From contig CAZIAL010000003.1 in the NCBI GenBank assembly GCA_964536965.1, positions 71,558-135,557 of the forward strand: a stretch of DNA of 64,000 bases. The letters run 5' to 3'. The translations under genes were made by a program, and so were the position numbers. The notes under the pieces were generated by a model that was not told the origin of the DNA, made no database searches, and worked only from the letters and a program-made list of their open reading frames with translations. Shown here piece by piece: positions 16,686 to 25,540 of the stretch. The DNA comes from JACMQW01 sp964536965. Its GTDB lineage: Bacteria > Bdellovibrionota > UBA1018. How positions within the stretch are numbered: the first letter of the stretch is position 1; the number at the start of each line of letters is the position of its first letter.

Positions 16686-17851
16686 GTCGAGGTCGCCTTT
16701 GGCTGCGCGCTCGAGTTGGCGAAAGTTGCCAGCGCCGCGCCGACCCCGGCGCCGAAGGTGAATTTGTGTCCGAGCTCCGCGAGCACGAGCTCGAGGCAGG
16801 AGATTCCGGTCGTGATATCGAACGGACCGCAATAACCGAAATGCGAGAGCCGGAAGATCTTTCCTTCGAGCTCGTCCTGGCCGCCGGCGATCGTCACTCC
16901 GTGTTTGTCGCGCATGAGCTTTGGGATTTTCTTTCCGTCCGCGATCGAAGCCGGAACTTTTACCGCCGTCACCGCCGGCGAAGGGTTTTTCTCCGCGAGA
17001 ATTTCCAGTCCGAGGGCCCGGACGGCATTTCTCGTCGCCTCGGCGAGCATCTCGTGGCGAGCGAAAACCGCGGGTAGGCCTTCTTCCTTCAGCATGCGCA
17101 GGGATTCGGCCAGACCCATCACGAGGGAAATGGCCGGCGTCCAGGCGGTTTGATTCTTCCGGTGGGCTTCGAGTTCTTTCGTGAGGTTAAAATAGAACTT
17201 TGGCAGATCCGAGGAGGTGGTGGCGATCCAGGCCGCGTCCGAAAGCGCGATGAAGGCGAGACCGGGCGGAATCATCATCGCCTTCTGGGCGCCGGTGATC
17301 AGGACGTCGATGCCCCACTTGTCCATCGGGAGGTCCATCACGCCGAGCGCAGTGATCGCGTCGCAGACGGAGAGCATCTGGAACTTTTTCGTGAGGCTCA
17401 CGATCTCGCGAACCGGCATGCGCGCGCCGGTCGAAGTTTCCGAGGCTTGGAACAAGACGGCTTTCGCGTCCGGATTCGCTGCGAGGGTTTTTTCGAGTTC
17501 GGCGGGGGTGATCGCCGAGCCGGGCGGAAGTTTGATCTCGATCGCGTCGAGCGCGTATACTTTTGCGATCTTCGTCCATCGTTCGCCAAATTTTCCGGCG
17601 TTCACCGTGATGACCTTGTCCCCGCGGCGGAACAGGTTCGAAACGGCGGCGTCCATCGCTCCCGTACCCGTGGACGAAAGCATGATCACTTCCTGATTCG
17701 TCTGGAAGAGCCAGCGAAGACCCTCTCGGGTCTCCTGGAAAATTTTTTCGAAGCCGGGGGTCCGGTGATGGGGAATGGGCTGCCCGAGAATCGCGGCGAC
17801 TCGTTCGGGAATCGGCGTCGGGCCCGGAGCCAGGAGGTAGTTCTTTTTCAT
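16682..17851 (-). CDS. Class V aminotransferase (alanine-glyoxylate / serine-pyruvate / phosphoserine type)
   Basis: A 389-residue PLP enzyme of the AGT/SGAT branch. It starts with LLAPGPTPIPERV and HHRTPGFEKIF and has the PLP-binding lysine in TGAQKAMMIPPG. In several lineages this enzyme replaces SerC beside SerA, and the overlapping operon with serA supports that here. ATG 17851 is chosen because homology starts there; earlier in-frame codons run toward the histidine kinase gene. The C-terminal ~25 residues are Ala/Ser-rich and look like an extension. Confidence 0.85.
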   Translation of the reverse strand: MKKNYLLAPGPTPIPERVAAILGQPIPHHRTPGFEKIFQETREGLRWLFQTNQEVIMLSSTGTGAMDAAVSNLFRRGDKVITVNAGKFGERWTKIAKVYALDAIEIKLPPGSAITPAELEKTLAANPDAKAVLFQASETSTGARMPVREIVSLTKKFQMLSVCDAITALGVMDLPMDKWGIDVLITGAQKAMMIPPGLAFIALSDAAWIATTSSDLPKFYFNLTKELEAHRKNQTAWTPAISLVMGLAESLRMLKEEGLPAVFARHEMLAEATRNAVRALGLEILAEKNPSPAVTAVKVPASIADGKKIPKLMRDKHGVTIAGGQDELEGKIFRLSHFGYCGPFDITTGISCLELVLAELGHKFTFGAGVGAALATFANSSAQPKATST

Positions 17852-17903
17852 GACCGAACGACCATAGCCGAGTTCGCGCCGGGATACGAGATTTTGCTCG
17901 GGT

Positions 17904-19391
17904 TTAGGTCCGAGCTTTCGGGAATAAAACCGAGAACTGACTTCCGACTCCAAGCGTCGTATCCACATTCACCTTCGCCAAATGGAGGTCGGCGATTTTT
18001 CGGACGATGGAGAGGCCTAAACCTGACCCCTTCACTGGGGAATTGTCGAATTTCGGGGCGCGCCAGAAACGCGCGAAGAGTCGCTCTTTCTCGTCTTCGG
18101 TCATGCCCTCGCCCTGATCGGTCACGCGAAACTCGATGGAATCGGCGCGGTCGCGGACTTCTACGGCCACCGTCGTATTTTCGCGGGTGTACTTCAGAGC
18201 GTTATCGATCAGGGATTCCATCAGCGTTCGGATCAGGTCGAAATCCGCGGAGATGGAGTAGTCGGCATGTTCGTCCCCCTCGAAGCGGAAAGTGAGCTTG
18301 ATCTTCTTTTGGGCGATCGAAGCATGCTTTTCCATCCGAGAAATCACATCGATGGCGACCTCGTCGAGTCGGGTGGGATGGAACTCGATTCCGCCCTGAT
18401 GATTCGATTCGAGGCGGGCGATGATGAGCAGCTGCTCCACCATCCGGGTCATGTAGCCGATTTCTTGCGAGGCGCTTTCCATGAATTCGCGCGTCTGCTC
18501 CGGGGTTCGATTCTCCCGCATCGCCATGTCGAGCTCGCCGCGCATGATCGCGAGCGGAGTCTTCAGCTGGTGGGAGGCGTCCGAGACGAATGCTTCCTGC
18601 GAGACGAAAGCTCGCTGGAGGCGATCCATCATCCCGTTCAGGGTGGTTGCGAGTTCGTGGATCTCGTCCTTCACCTTCGGAACGGGAAGGCGCTGGTCAA
18701 TCCGCTGGGCGGTGATGGCTTTCGCCTTTTTAATGATGTTTCTGATGGGTTTCGTCGCCTGGCTCGACAGCGTGTACGAAAGAACGGCGGCGATTCCGAG
18801 CGTCGCCGGAATCGAGAGCAGGAAGAAAGCGACGAGTCCGCGTCGTTCCCGCTCGAGAAGAAGCATCGGGGACGCGACCTGGAGAATGAAGTCGCGAGGT
18901 CCCGGCTGATCGATAAAGACGTTCGCGATCCGGTACCTAGTTTCTTTCGTCCCGCGAATCTGGAGGGTCCGGGTGGTGAAGGAGGCACGCGTGCGGAGGA
19001 CCTCCTCTCGTTCCTCATCGTTCAGCGGAAGTTCCGCCTCGCCGAGATCCCGCGAGCGGGCGACGACGAATCCGCGCATCGCCCGTAGCTGGATTTGCGT
19101 CCGTTCCAAAGCGAAGGGGAAGATCTTCTCGTCGGCCTGTTTGATATCGTCCGAAAGAAAAACTTCCCCATAAAGATTCAGTTTCAGGGACTTCGCGATG
19201 TCGACCGAGTAGTTATACAGGGCCGTGTCGAATTCGGTCTCGTGGACTTTCTGGAAGTTCCGGTAAAGAACGACGGAATAGGCAACGAGAGTGGTGCCCA
19301 GGACGAAGACGAGCAACGTCACGAGCTGGGCGCGAAAACCGAGTCTGCGAAAGAATCCGAACGGATTAATGTTCCTGTCGTTTGAGGACAT
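17904..19391 (-). CDS. Membrane sensor histidine kinase
   Basis: A 495-residue classical sensor kinase. A first membrane segment (about 22-43), a periplasmic region of about 130 residues and a second membrane segment (about 186-208) are followed by HAMP, then HisKA with the phospho-accepting H274 (DASHQLKTPLA), then HATPase with N, G1 and G2 boxes (DNALKYTREN, DQGEGM, GSGLGLS). It overlaps the response regulator gene by 26 bases. The start is ATG 19391; TTG 19406 is possible. The OmpR-type partner and domain plan resemble QseC/TctE-like systems, but the signal is unknown. Confidence 0.9.
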   Translation of the reverse strand: MSSNDRNINPFGFFRRLGFRAQLVTLLVFVLGTTLVAYSVVLYRNFQKVHETEFDTALYNYSVDIAKSLKLNLYGEVFLSDDIKQADEKIFPFALERTQIQLRAMRGFVVARSRDLGEAELPLNDEEREEVLRTRASFTTRTLQIRGTKETRYRIANVFIDQPGPRDFILQVASPMLLLERERRGLVAFFLLSIPATLGIAAVLSYTLSSQATKPIRNIIKKAKAITAQRIDQRLPVPKVKDEIHELATTLNGMMDRLQRAFVSQEAFVSDASHQLKTPLAIMRGELDMAMRENRTPEQTREFMESASQEIGYMTRMVEQLLIIARLESNHQGGIEFHPTRLDEVAIDVISRMEKHASIAQKKIKLTFRFEGDEHADYSISADFDLIRTLMESLIDNALKYTRENTTVAVEVRDRADSIEFRVTDQGEGMTEDEKERLFARFWRAPKFDNSPVKGSGLGLSIVRKIADLHLAKVNVDTTLGVGSQFSVLFPKART

Positions 19392-20046
19392 ATCCCACGC
19401 CGACAACGGTATGAATCAGCTTCGTGGGAAATGGCTGGTCGACTTTTTTCCGGAGCATGTTGATGTAGACGTCGATCACGTTGGAGTCGCTGTCGAAACG
19501 AGCGTCCCAGACGTGTTCGGCGATTGAAGTCCGCGTGAGCGGACGATCCGGATTGCGGAGGAAGTATTCGAGGAGCGCGAACTCCTTTTGCGTAAGGGTC
19601 ATTTCCTGGCCCGCACGCTTCGCTTTCCGCTTCACCAGATCCATCTCGATATCTTCGAATCGAAGTACGGATCCCACTCCACCCGAGGTCTGACGACGAA
19701 GCAGCGCGCGCACGCGGGCGAGCAGTTCGTCGAACTCGAACGGTTTAGCGAGATAGTCGTCGGCGCCGGAGTCGAGGCCGGCGACCTTGTCTTTCGTTCC
19801 CGAAAGCGCGGTCAGCATCAGGATCGGTTTTTCGAAACCGTCGTTCCGCAGATGGCGGGCAGTATCGAGACCGTTCTGGTCCGGAAGCATGACATCGAGG
19901 ATCACGAGATCGTATTCGTTTTCCGCGGCCAGCAGCTCGGCGCTCTGACCGGTTTCGGCCAGATCCACCGAGTATCCGGCTTCGCCGAGTCCTTGCTGGA
20001 TAAAACGCGCCATCTTTCTCTGGTCTTCGACAACTAACACTCGCAT
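19366..20046 (-). CDS. OmpR/PhoB-family response regulator
   Basis: A 226-residue response regulator. The receiver domain has the acidic pair E7-D8, phospho-acceptor D51, T79 and K101, and is followed by a winged-helix DNA-binding domain (about 130-224) ending VVGVGYVL. The start is ATG 20046 (MRVLVVED), with an in-frame ATG at 20055. It overlaps the histidine kinase gene downstream and follows a small membrane protein gene. It probably regulates its own operon through the dyad at 20521-20549. Confidence 0.93.
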   Translation of the reverse strand: MRVLVVEDQRKMARFIQQGLGEAGYSVDLAETGQSAELLAAENEYDLVILDVMLPDQNGLDTARHLRNDGFEKPILMLTALSGTKDKVAGLDSGADDYLAKPFEFDELLARVRALLRRQTSGGVGSVLRFEDIEMDLVKRKAKRAGQEMTLTQKEFALLEYFLRNPDRPLTRTSIAEHVWDARFDSDSNVIDVYINMLRKKVDQPFPTKLIHTVVGVGYVLKRQEH

Positions 20047-20163
20047 GTACGGCATCTTATCCGGCACGGGCGTCGTACGCCAGAGGTCGCTTTTTTCTTT
20101 TGCGGAGGGATTCGATTGGTCGCGCGTCATATAGGTCTTCCTTAGATGGGGGTGGGTTAGGGG

Positions 20164-20499
20164 TTAAGAGTGGAAGTGGATCTGGTGGAAACGAGGTTCG
20201 GCCTTGAACAGCGGCCGGTAGAACATGCGTTGGAGCTCGATTTCGATTTCCGAAACGGACCGCTTCACGCGTGGCCGCCGGGAGTGGGGACTCAGCTCGG
20301 GTGTCGTCGTGCCCGCCATCGCCGAAGCGAAGGCGACCGGGGCCCGCATGAAGGGTTCGGGAGTGGGGGCATCCGGCCGATGGTGTAAAACGGCCAGTGT
20401 CCCGCAAATCGCCCAGATGGCTAGGGTCCAGGCGATGGGAAGAAGACCAGCCGAAACTGGAGTGGAATGTGAGTGGGTGGAGTTTCGGCCGGCCTTCAT
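20164..20499 (-). CDS. Small single-pass membrane protein of unknown function
   Basis: A 111-residue protein with one predicted membrane segment (about residues 18-40: a run of hydrophobic residues with three Trp). A Pro-rich linker and a basic tail with several Arg and His follow. No family is recognised. There is no Shine-Dalgarno, but TATTCT ends 6 bases before the ATG, matching the leaderless pattern seen elsewhere in this window. It is the first gene before the response regulator and kinase, so a modulator or target of that system is possible. Existence as a gene is moderately supported. Confidence 0.5.
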   Translation of the reverse strand: MKAGRNSTHSHSTPVSAGLLPIAWTLAIWAICGTLAVLHHRPDAPTPEPFMRAPVAFASAMAGTTTPELSPHSRRPRVKRSVSEIEIELQRMFYRPLFKAEPRFHQIHFHS

Positions 20500-20505
20500 T
20501 CATCC

Positions 20506-20549
20506 AGAATAGCCTGTCCGTTTAATCTCGTTATGAAAGGGAGATTAAA
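20506..20549 (-). promoter_or_regulatory. Candidate autoregulated promoter of the two-component operon
   Basis: A perfect dyad TTTAATCTC-N11-GAGATTAAA (20521-20549) lies directly upstream of a -10-like TATTCT (20511-20506), six bases before the ATG at 20499. No good -35 box is visible. The dyad sits over that region, as expected for an activator-dependent promoter. Confidence 0.45.
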
Positions 20550-20563
20550 AGGATTTTAGCGAA

Positions 20564-20596
20564 AAAGCCTGGAAACTCACGGAGTTTCCAGGCTTT
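20564..20596 (-). terminator. Rho-independent terminator
   Basis: A perfect 15-base stem with a 3-base loop (AAAGCCTGGAAACTC / GAGTTTCCAGGCTTT) runs into a T-rich stretch on the reverse strand. It lies 44 bases after the stop of the gene at 20640-21044. Confidence 0.9.
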
Positions 20597-20639
20597 CGGT
20601 TCTTTCTAAAAGGAAGTGGGCTCGCTCAGGAAGCGTGGC

Positions 20640-21044
20640 TCAGTGCGCGTTGGCTTTCGCGGAACGCACCTGTTTGCGGTTCGCGCGCTCAACCATCATG
20701 TCGTTGATGATGGCAAGGGCTTCCAAACGGAGATCGTTTTCGAAGATGAAACGATAGAAGTTTTCCATATCGGGATGGTGGCGGAAGTTCTTAAACGAGG
20801 CGGACATTTCCGTCGCGCCCGTGGCCGCGGCGAGTGCCGCCGCATTTCCGCCGCCGGAGCTGCCGCCCGAAGCGGGAGCTTCGTCTTCGGCATCTTCTTC
20901 GGAACCTTCCGTCGGCGCGGCCTCGAGGGCTTTCGGCTCGGCGGGGAGAGCGCCTTTCGCGGATTTCTTCGAGGTGGTCTTTTCGACCTTCGCGATTTTT
21001 TCGGCTTTAGCTTTCGGGGCGGCTTTCTTTGCTTTGGGTGACAT
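20640..21044 (-). CDS. Lys/Ala-rich protein with conserved C-terminal helical domain, unknown function
   Basis: A 134-residue protein. The first ~35 residues are Lys/Ala-rich like a histone H1 tail, the middle is acidic and Gly/Ser-rich, and the last ~50 residues form a compact helical unit (NFRHHPDMENFYRFIFENDL, then RLEALAIIND). Nucleic-acid binding by the basic tail is an inference. It is 11 bases downstream of the sigma-54 activator gene on the same strand and is followed by a strong terminator, so the two are probably one transcript. Confidence 0.7.
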   Translation of the reverse strand: MSPKAKKAAPKAKAEKIAKVEKTTSKKSAKGALPAEPKALEAAPTEGSEEDAEDEAPASGGSSGGGNAAALAAATGATEMSASFKNFRHHPDMENFYRFIFENDLRLEALAIINDMMVERANRKQVRSAKANAH

Positions 21045-21055
21045 GAGGGCTCCTT

Positions 21056-22732
21056 TTAGTTGCTGACGGAAGAGGTGGAAGGTTTTTTGGAAACAGACGG
21101 TGAATCGGAAACGGGGGTGGGAACTTCGGCGTCGATCGCTCCGTAGCGATGGAGCTTGTTGTAGAGAGTCTTGATCGTGATGCCGAGGGCCTGGGCGGTC
21201 TTGGTTTTATTGCCGTGGTTGAAGGCGAGCGTGCGCAGGATATGTCCCTTTTCGACTTCGTCGAGCGGCATTCCGACAGAGAATTCTCCGGAGAGGCTCG
21301 AGTCTTTCGGCATGCGAATCGCGTAAGGGACGTCGTCGAGCCGGATCTCGGGACCGTCGGCCAGAATTTTCAGCCGCTCGATCGTATTCTGGAGTTCGCG
21401 GATATTTCCCGGCCAGGCGTAGTTCTGGAAGACCTCGATCACGCGGGGATCGATGCGCTTCACCTGGGTGGTCCCGCCGTAGCGGGAATGTTTCAGGAAG
21501 TGCTCGCAGAGCAGGGGGATGTCTTCCTTGCGCGCGCGCAGCGGTGGAACTTTCATCGCGATCGTATTCAGTCGGTAATAGAGATCTTCGCGGAAACGCC
21601 CCGCCTTCACTTCGCCGGCGAGATCGCGATTCGTCGCGCTGATAATGCGGACATTCACCCGAATCGGCTTTTTGCCCCCAATGCGATAGAATTCACCTTC
21701 CTGGAGGAAGCGCAGGAGCTTCGTCTGGATTTGGAGGCTCATCTCGCCGATTTCATCGAGGAAAAGGGTGCCGCCGTCGGCCGCTTCGCAAAGGCCTATT
21801 TTCGTCGCGACGGCGCCCGTAAAGGAGCCTTTTTCATGGCCGAAGAGTTCACTCTCCAGCAGCGACTCCTGGAGAGCCGCGCAGTTTATGGTGACGTAAG
21901 GGGCGTTCGCGCGCGCGCTTTTCTGGTGGATGCGTTTCGCGACGAGCTCTTTTCCCGTTCCGCTTTCGCCGAGGATAAGAATCGTCGCGAGGGTCGGCGC
22001 GACCTTTTCGATCATGGCGAGAATCTCGCGGGTCGCGGCGCTCTCGCCCACGACTTCCTGTCCCCGGGATTCCGCCTCGACGAGGGTCTTCAGCGCTTTG
22101 TTCTCTTTCTGGAGATCCTTCTGCTGGTCGAGGATGCGCTCATGCGCGCGGCGGAGTTCGAGGGTCTTTTCCTGGACGGCGCCCTGGAGTTTCTTGTTAA
22201 ATGCGCGCGCATCGAGAAGCACTTCGCGGTTCTGCGATACGATCGACATTTGCGCGGCAAGCGACTCGAAGAACTCGAGATCGGATTCCGAAAAAGCGTT
22301 TTCCTTGCGCGACTCGACGACCAGGATCCCGAGGAGTTCGGTGCGGCCGTCGCGTTCGGTGAGAACCGGCGTGGCGAGGAGCGAGCGGGTCTTTTCCGAG
22401 ACGACCGGGCTCGAAGCCTTCACTTCGTGCGGAATGGTCTCGAGGAGGAGGCTTTCCTTCTTCTGGAAGATGTAGGCGAGCACGGAATCGCGCGGGGAAA
22501 GGGCTTGGCCGAGCTCGGCGAGGCCTTCGTCGCCTCCGACCACCGCATCGAGGCGGGCATCGGCGGAAACGCCCGATGGGAGGCTCCAGTACTGGATGCC
22601 GTCGAACGGCAACTCGGACTTTAAGATGTTCAGGGTGGCCTGATGGAAGTTGTCGGATCCGAGCAGTCCCTGCAGGCGGATCGAGAGCTCATTCAAGAGC
22701 TTGAGTGAGGTGGGGTTTCCGGTGTTGGGCAT
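21056..22732 (-). CDS. Sigma-54-dependent activator with N-terminal GAF domain
   Basis: A 558-residue NtrC-type protein. It has an N-terminal GAF-like sensory domain (about 15-180), a coiled coil (about 185-225), and an AAA+ domain with Walker A GESGTGKE, the sigma-54 contact loop GSFTGA (a known variant of GAFTGA), Walker B GTLFLDEIGEM and the arginine region. A Fis-type helix-turn-helix is near 510-535, and a Ser/Pro-rich tail follows. The start is ATG 22732. It activates RNA polymerase carrying sigma-54. No -24/-12 promoter is obvious nearby, so its targets are elsewhere. Confidence 0.92.
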   Translation of the reverse strand: MPNTGNPTSLKLLNELSIRLQGLLGSDNFHQATLNILKSELPFDGIQYWSLPSGVSADARLDAVVGGDEGLAELGQALSPRDSVLAYIFQKKESLLLETIPHEVKASSPVVSEKTRSLLATPVLTERDGRTELLGILVVESRKENAFSESDLEFFESLAAQMSIVSQNREVLLDARAFNKKLQGAVQEKTLELRRAHERILDQQKDLQKENKALKTLVEAESRGQEVVGESAATREILAMIEKVAPTLATILILGESGTGKELVAKRIHQKSARANAPYVTINCAALQESLLESELFGHEKGSFTGAVATKIGLCEAADGGTLFLDEIGEMSLQIQTKLLRFLQEGEFYRIGGKKPIRVNVRIISATNRDLAGEVKAGRFREDLYYRLNTIAMKVPPLRARKEDIPLLCEHFLKHSRYGGTTQVKRIDPRVIEVFQNYAWPGNIRELQNTIERLKILADGPEIRLDDVPYAIRMPKDSSLSGEFSVGMPLDEVEKGHILRTLAFNHGNKTKTAQALGITIKTLYNKLHRYGAIDAEVPTPVSDSPSVSKKPSTSSVSN

Positions 22733-22861
22733 ACAGCGAGAGAGTCCTTTGGAAGGGAGGGCAAATCTTCTTACCCTCAGTAGCGAGCAGACAGGACGAA
22801 CCGGACCCACGAAGATCCGCCCTAGAGGTATGTCATTTTTACCTCAGGGGCAACCGGAGAA

Positions 22862-22891
22862 TATATAAATTACATGGTTTTGGCTAGTCAA
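22862..22891 (-). promoter_or_regulatory. Candidate sigma-70-type promoter for the sigma-54 activator gene
   Basis: The reverse strand shows TTGACT (22891-22886), an 18-base spacer and TATATA (22867-22862) in a short AT-rich island, about 130 bases before the start codon. Confidence 0.5.
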
Positions 22892-22967
22892 AAACGACGC
22901 ACCGCATGATTATTTAATAAAATCTTTAATATCATGTAGTTGTAGTTACGGAGACGACCCCCGAGCC

Positions 22968-24002
22968 CTAGTTCAGCCCCGCCAGCCATGCCTTGATCGG
23001 TTCTTTCGTTTTCGTCATGCCCTTGTAAACCAGCGATTCCGGCGACATCGAGTCGATCGCGCGCGACAGGGCATCCCGCTCGGCGACGGACAAATCCTTC
23101 TCGCAGTCGAGAAAGTAAGTGCGAATCGTGAAAAGGGAAGCGCCCACCGTGGGAAAGGGCGAAAGCGTCTGTCGTTCGATGCGGAGAAAGAGGCCCGGGT
23201 TCGCGGCATCGAACTGGCGGCCCTGGAACTCATTCTGCGGGTGATGATTCAGCTCCGCATCCGTCGCGATCCCCCAGGCGAACCGAACGAAAGGTCCTTT
23301 GTTCACCATCATCTCGACCAGGCTTGGCGCGCCCTTCGCGAGTTTCTGGAACGCGGCAACCGGGGCGTGGACCGTGTTGAATGGGCGCCCGATCTTTTCT
23401 TCCGCGCCCCAGTGGTTCGCGTAACAAAGGTGAATCGCCGCCATCCACTCTTTCGCGGAAGGAGATCCATCGGGATTCGCGACGAGGTCCTGCGACTGCA
23501 CGTTCGCATCCCGACGCCAGACGGAGAGATCTTCTTGGACCTGCGTCGATAGCGCATCGAAAAGGTCGCGGTACGGAGGAATCGAGCGACCCGTCACCCC
23601 CGAGGACGAGATCAGGTTCATCTTCACGTCGAAAATGATTCGTTCGGCGGAAAGCGTGCATTCGAGAATGGAGCGCTCGCCTTCGGTCCTTAGCCGGAAG
23701 AATGCGGGCCACTCGGCAACGAGCTTGTCGACCATGAAGCGGGTGACGGCTTCGAAAGCCGGCGGATCGAAATCCGCCGTCGGGGGATAGTACTTTTCAA
23801 GCCGCTCTGCCCGGGCGAGCTCTTTCGTCTTCCGGTACTTCGGATAGGTCTCATCGACGAGAAAGACCTTTCCATCGTGCTCGGAATTCCCGAAGTCGGT
23901 TCCGAGCGGGCGCAAGCCGGCCGCGACCTCGTACTTTCCATTCGCCAATGGATAGTACCTGCAGGGCGGGGGGAGCTTCGTATCGAGGGTCACAGTGCTC
24001 AT
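22968..24002 (-). CDS. DUF3445 / haem-dependent oxidative N-demethylase-like protein
   Basis: A 344-residue protein of the DUF3445 family. It shows the characteristic CYANHWGAEEKIGRPFNTVHAPV stretch in two parts (CYANHWGAEEKIG, then FNTVHAPV) and RQTLSPFPTVGASLFTIRTY near the C-terminus (about 270-290). A characterised relative is the haem-containing subunit of an oxidative N-demethylase, but most family members have no known substrate. The start is ATG 24002, 29 bases from the divergent lipoprotein gene. No partner subunit or ferredoxin gene is adjacent. Confidence 0.78.
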   Translation of the reverse strand: MSTVTLDTKLPPPCRYYPLANGKYEVAAGLRPLGTDFGNSEHDGKVFLVDETYPKYRKTKELARAERLEKYYPPTADFDPPAFEAVTRFMVDKLVAEWPAFFRLRTEGERSILECTLSAERIIFDVKMNLISSSGVTGRSIPPYRDLFDALSTQVQEDLSVWRRDANVQSQDLVANPDGSPSAKEWMAAIHLCYANHWGAEEKIGRPFNTVHAPVAAFQKLAKGAPSLVEMMVNKGPFVRFAWGIATDAELNHHPQNEFQGRQFDAANPGLFLRIERQTLSPFPTVGASLFTIRTYFLDCEKDLSVAERDALSRAIDSMSPESLVYKGMTKTKEPIKAWLAGLN

Positions 24003-24031
24003 GTCTCTTTTTCATCACAGGGGGGGCGAAA

Positions 24032-25540
24032 ATGTCCACCGTTGCCGGGAAGCGGGTTCGGTGGTTGAACCATCGAATGCGAATTCTTTCCCCACTCCTC
24101 GTCCTCGCGTTTTACTGCACCTTTTCAGCCTGCTCGACCGCGCCGAAGAAAGTTCCGGTCGAGGAGACGATCGCCGAAATAATCGCCCGGACCAAGACGC
24201 CTGGGTACCTGGCGGTGCCCGCCGGGATGCGGATCGAAACCGCGGCCGACAAGGCCGAAGTGGCGCGGCGGTTGTCGTCGACGCTTTCGATCCGGCTCGA
24301 CGAGCGGGGTCTGGCGAAAGCGGCGGAACGTACCCAGGACGGCGAAGCCGATCCGACGAACTACGACGCGGTCTGGGTGCGCGACAATCTCTGGGTCTAT
24401 CTCGGACTGAAAACGGATCCGCGGGAATCCGAGAACGCGCGTCGACTTCTGCTGACCCTGACGGACTATTTTACGAGTCCGGCGCAGATGGCGCGGCTTC
24501 GCGCGGTGGTCGAGGATCCAAAACTTCTCGATGGAGCCGACGGCGCGATGCGAGCCGTGCATATTCGCTTCGATCGAAAGTCACCGAAGTTTCACGACGT
24601 CCAGGAAAACGGCAAAGCCCAGACCTGGAACCATAAGCAGAACGATGCGCTCGGGCTCTATCTCGATTTATTCTGCCGCGCCATTCTCTCCGGAGAAATC
24701 GGTCCCGACGAACTGACCGGGATGCGAGTCGAAATGATCGAACTTTTTTCGCGGTATTTCCGCGCGATTCGATTCGACGCCATGGCCGATGCGGGGAGCT
24801 GGGAAGAGATCGAGCGGGTGAATACCTCTTCGGTCGCGCTCGTCACTTCCGGTCTGGAGCGACTCCTGCTCGTTCGCCGGCACTTTCCGGGGGTTCGCCC
24901 CGCCGAGGTGCGGCGGATGATCGATGCGGGTTACGCCCGAATTCGGAAGAATCTCCGTCTCGGAGGCGAATCGCCGGACTATGCCAAGACGGATCCTCGT
25001 TATCGGACGGCGGACGCCGCCCTTCTGAACGTGATCTATCCTGCGCAGCTCGCGCGGCTGAATCGGGCTGACTACGACCTCGTCCTGCGATCGCTCGCTC
25101 CGCTGGTCGGAGAAGTGGGCATCAAGCGTTATCTTCGTGATTCCTACCAGTCCGGAAATTTCTGGTTCCATACCGCGAAGACCGACGACACGAGTTCCGA
25201 CGCGAGTTTCGCCGAACGAGGCACGAAGTTTCTCCCCGACAGCGAAGCGCAGTGGTTCTTCGATTCGTGGTACGCGCTCGCGCTCGCGAAGCTCGGAGCG
25301 CGGTACGGGGATGCGAAACTCCGCCAGGAATCGATTCGCTTCCTCAACCGGGCTCTGGCGCAGATCACGCCGATCGCGCCCGTGCTCGGTGCGGACGGGC
25401 AACCCGTTCCTTCGATGGCCCTTCCGGAAAGTTACAACACCGTCGTGCATCCGAAGACTCGGGAACGGGCTTTCGCGCCGAGCCCGATCACTCCGCTGAA
25501 CTGGGCGAAAGCGGCCCTTCGGCTCGCGCTTGAGACTTAA
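24032..25540 (+). CDS. Lipoprotein with (alpha/alpha)6 glycosidase-like domain (GH15/phosphorylase-kinase type)
   Basis: A 502-residue exported protein with a lipobox-like FSAC about 34 residues in. The mature part resembles GH15 glucoamylase/phosphorylase-kinase-like barrels: NYDAVWVRDNLWVYLGL near residue 110 and GSWEEIERVNTSSVALVTSGL near residue 255. This suggests recognition or hydrolysis of a glycan at the cell envelope; catalytic acids are not assigned. ATG 24032 has a run of G (AGGGGGGG) just upstream; ATG 24077 lacks one. It overlaps the convergent thiolase gene by 4 bases. Confidence 0.6.
   Translation: MSTVAGKRVRWLNHRMRILSPLLVLAFYCTFSACSTAPKKVPVEETIAEIIARTKTPGYLAVPAGMRIETAADKAEVARRLSSTLSIRLDERGLAKAAERTQDGEADPTNYDAVWVRDNLWVYLGLKTDPRESENARRLLLTLTDYFTSPAQMARLRAVVEDPKLLDGADGAMRAVHIRFDRKSPKFHDVQENGKAQTWNHKQNDALGLYLDLFCRAILSGEIGPDELTGMRVEMIELFSRYFRAIRFDAMADAGSWEEIERVNTSSVALVTSGLERLLLVRRHFPGVRPAEVRRMIDAGYARIRKNLRLGGESPDYAKTDPRYRTADAALLNVIYPAQLARLNRADYDLVLRSLAPLVGEVGIKRYLRDSYQSGNFWFHTAKTDDTSSDASFAERGTKFLPDSEAQWFFDSWYALALAKLGARYGDAKLRQESIRFLNRALAQITPIAPVLGADGQPVPSMALPESYNTVVHPKTRERAFAPSPITPLNWAKAALRLALET

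Noticed and set aside
21149..22624. Long plus-strand open frame of 491 codons
   Set aside because: It lies antisense to the sigma-54 activator, whose domains are clear. The translation is Arg/Glu-rich and motif-free, as expected for a shadow frame in GC-rich DNA.
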